Assembly: GCF_027595985.1 (NCBI RefSeq)
Contig: NC_073307.1
Coordinates: 15,077,627 to 15,141,626, forward strand
DNA length: 64,000 nt
Direction of reading: 5' to 3'
Source: Sorex araneus
Taxonomy: Eukaryota > Chordata > Mammalia > Eulipotyphla > Soricidae
The notes beneath the pieces are model-generated. The model saw only the letters and a list, made by a program, of their open reading frames with translations. It ran no database searches and was not told where the DNA came from. Made by a program: the position numbers and the translations under genes. Positions 63,643 through 64,000 of the stretch are shown piece by piece (the first letter of the stretch is position 1; every line of letters starts with the position of its first letter).

Positions 63643-64000
63643 TGCCAAGGAAGGCAATGCAGAAGGAACAGAGGAAATGAAGAGCACTCTGAAAGGAAGC
63701 TTCCTGACGGCAGGGTTTCTCGCTGGAAACGCGAGATGAATGATGAGGAATGAAAGGTACAAAACGAAGCTAACGTGACCACCAAACGTGATTTCCAACA
63801 AACAACCAGCAAGGACGGGCACAGCACAGCGTGATGCCACCACCGAGTCTCCAGGTAATGCCAGATGATGCGCAACTTCTCTCAAGAGAGGAAAGACTAC
63901 ACGTGCTCAATGAAAGGAGCAGGAGGAACGCGTTACAAAGGGAAACACAGAAAAATAAAACACGTGAACAGTTTGTGAGTAAACAAGATTTGCTAATGGA

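Overview
This is vertebrate, specifically mammalian, nuclear DNA: spliced exons with GT/AG boundaries, a CpG-island promoter, L1 3' ends, and about one tRNA-derived SINE per 600-700 bp. The dominant SINE (head with A and B boxes, body with CAGCATCCCATATGG, A-rich tail after GACCCAAAAAGC) is the type I know from Sorex shrews (SOR-like). I therefore read the window as a shrew genome, Sorex or a close relative; this is from memory and not from a search.

Two protein-coding genes are recognisable, both on the minus strand and in the order and orientation of human 5q22. At the left, 5601-5663 is coding exon 1 of TRIM36 inside a CpG island (about 4240-6300); 1-5600 is the start of its intron 1. About 35 kb upstream of that start, 40788-59542 holds the last seven coding exons of PGGT1B, the catalytic beta subunit of protein geranylgeranyltransferase type I. 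These encode residues 88-377 in human numbering, with all three zinc ligands, no frameshift and consistent splice phases. The exons for residues 1-87 were not found and probably lie beyond the right edge.

6.3-40.7 kb is intergenic and repeat-rich; 40.8-64 kb is PGGT1B exons, introns and 3' UTR. The window is a good record of retrotransposition. Four groups are visible: (a) SOR-like SINEs with A-rich tails; (b) a second SINE family with the same tRNA head but a different body, whose 3' end is the antisense-free coding end of an RTE-clade LINE ORF, with short CAGTG-type tails instead of poly-A; (c) a short ID-like tRNA element of about 70 nt; (d) L1, including truncated 3' ends with large purine tracts and a TSD-flanked family of about 620-640 bp carrying an L1 3' tail on an unrelated 5' module. 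A fragment of the RTE ORF itself lies at 33374-34297, interrupted by a member of (d).

The most interesting signal is the link between (b) and the RTE fragment: the SINE 3' end can be read in frame as the last codons of the RTE protein. Other points are a triple tandem (CA)n block just downstream of the PGGT1B exon 7 donor site, a diverged tandem duplication at 21.6-22.0 kb, and long microsatellites. Nearly all open frames over 60 codons lie in SINEs, microsatellites or the CpG island and are not genes.
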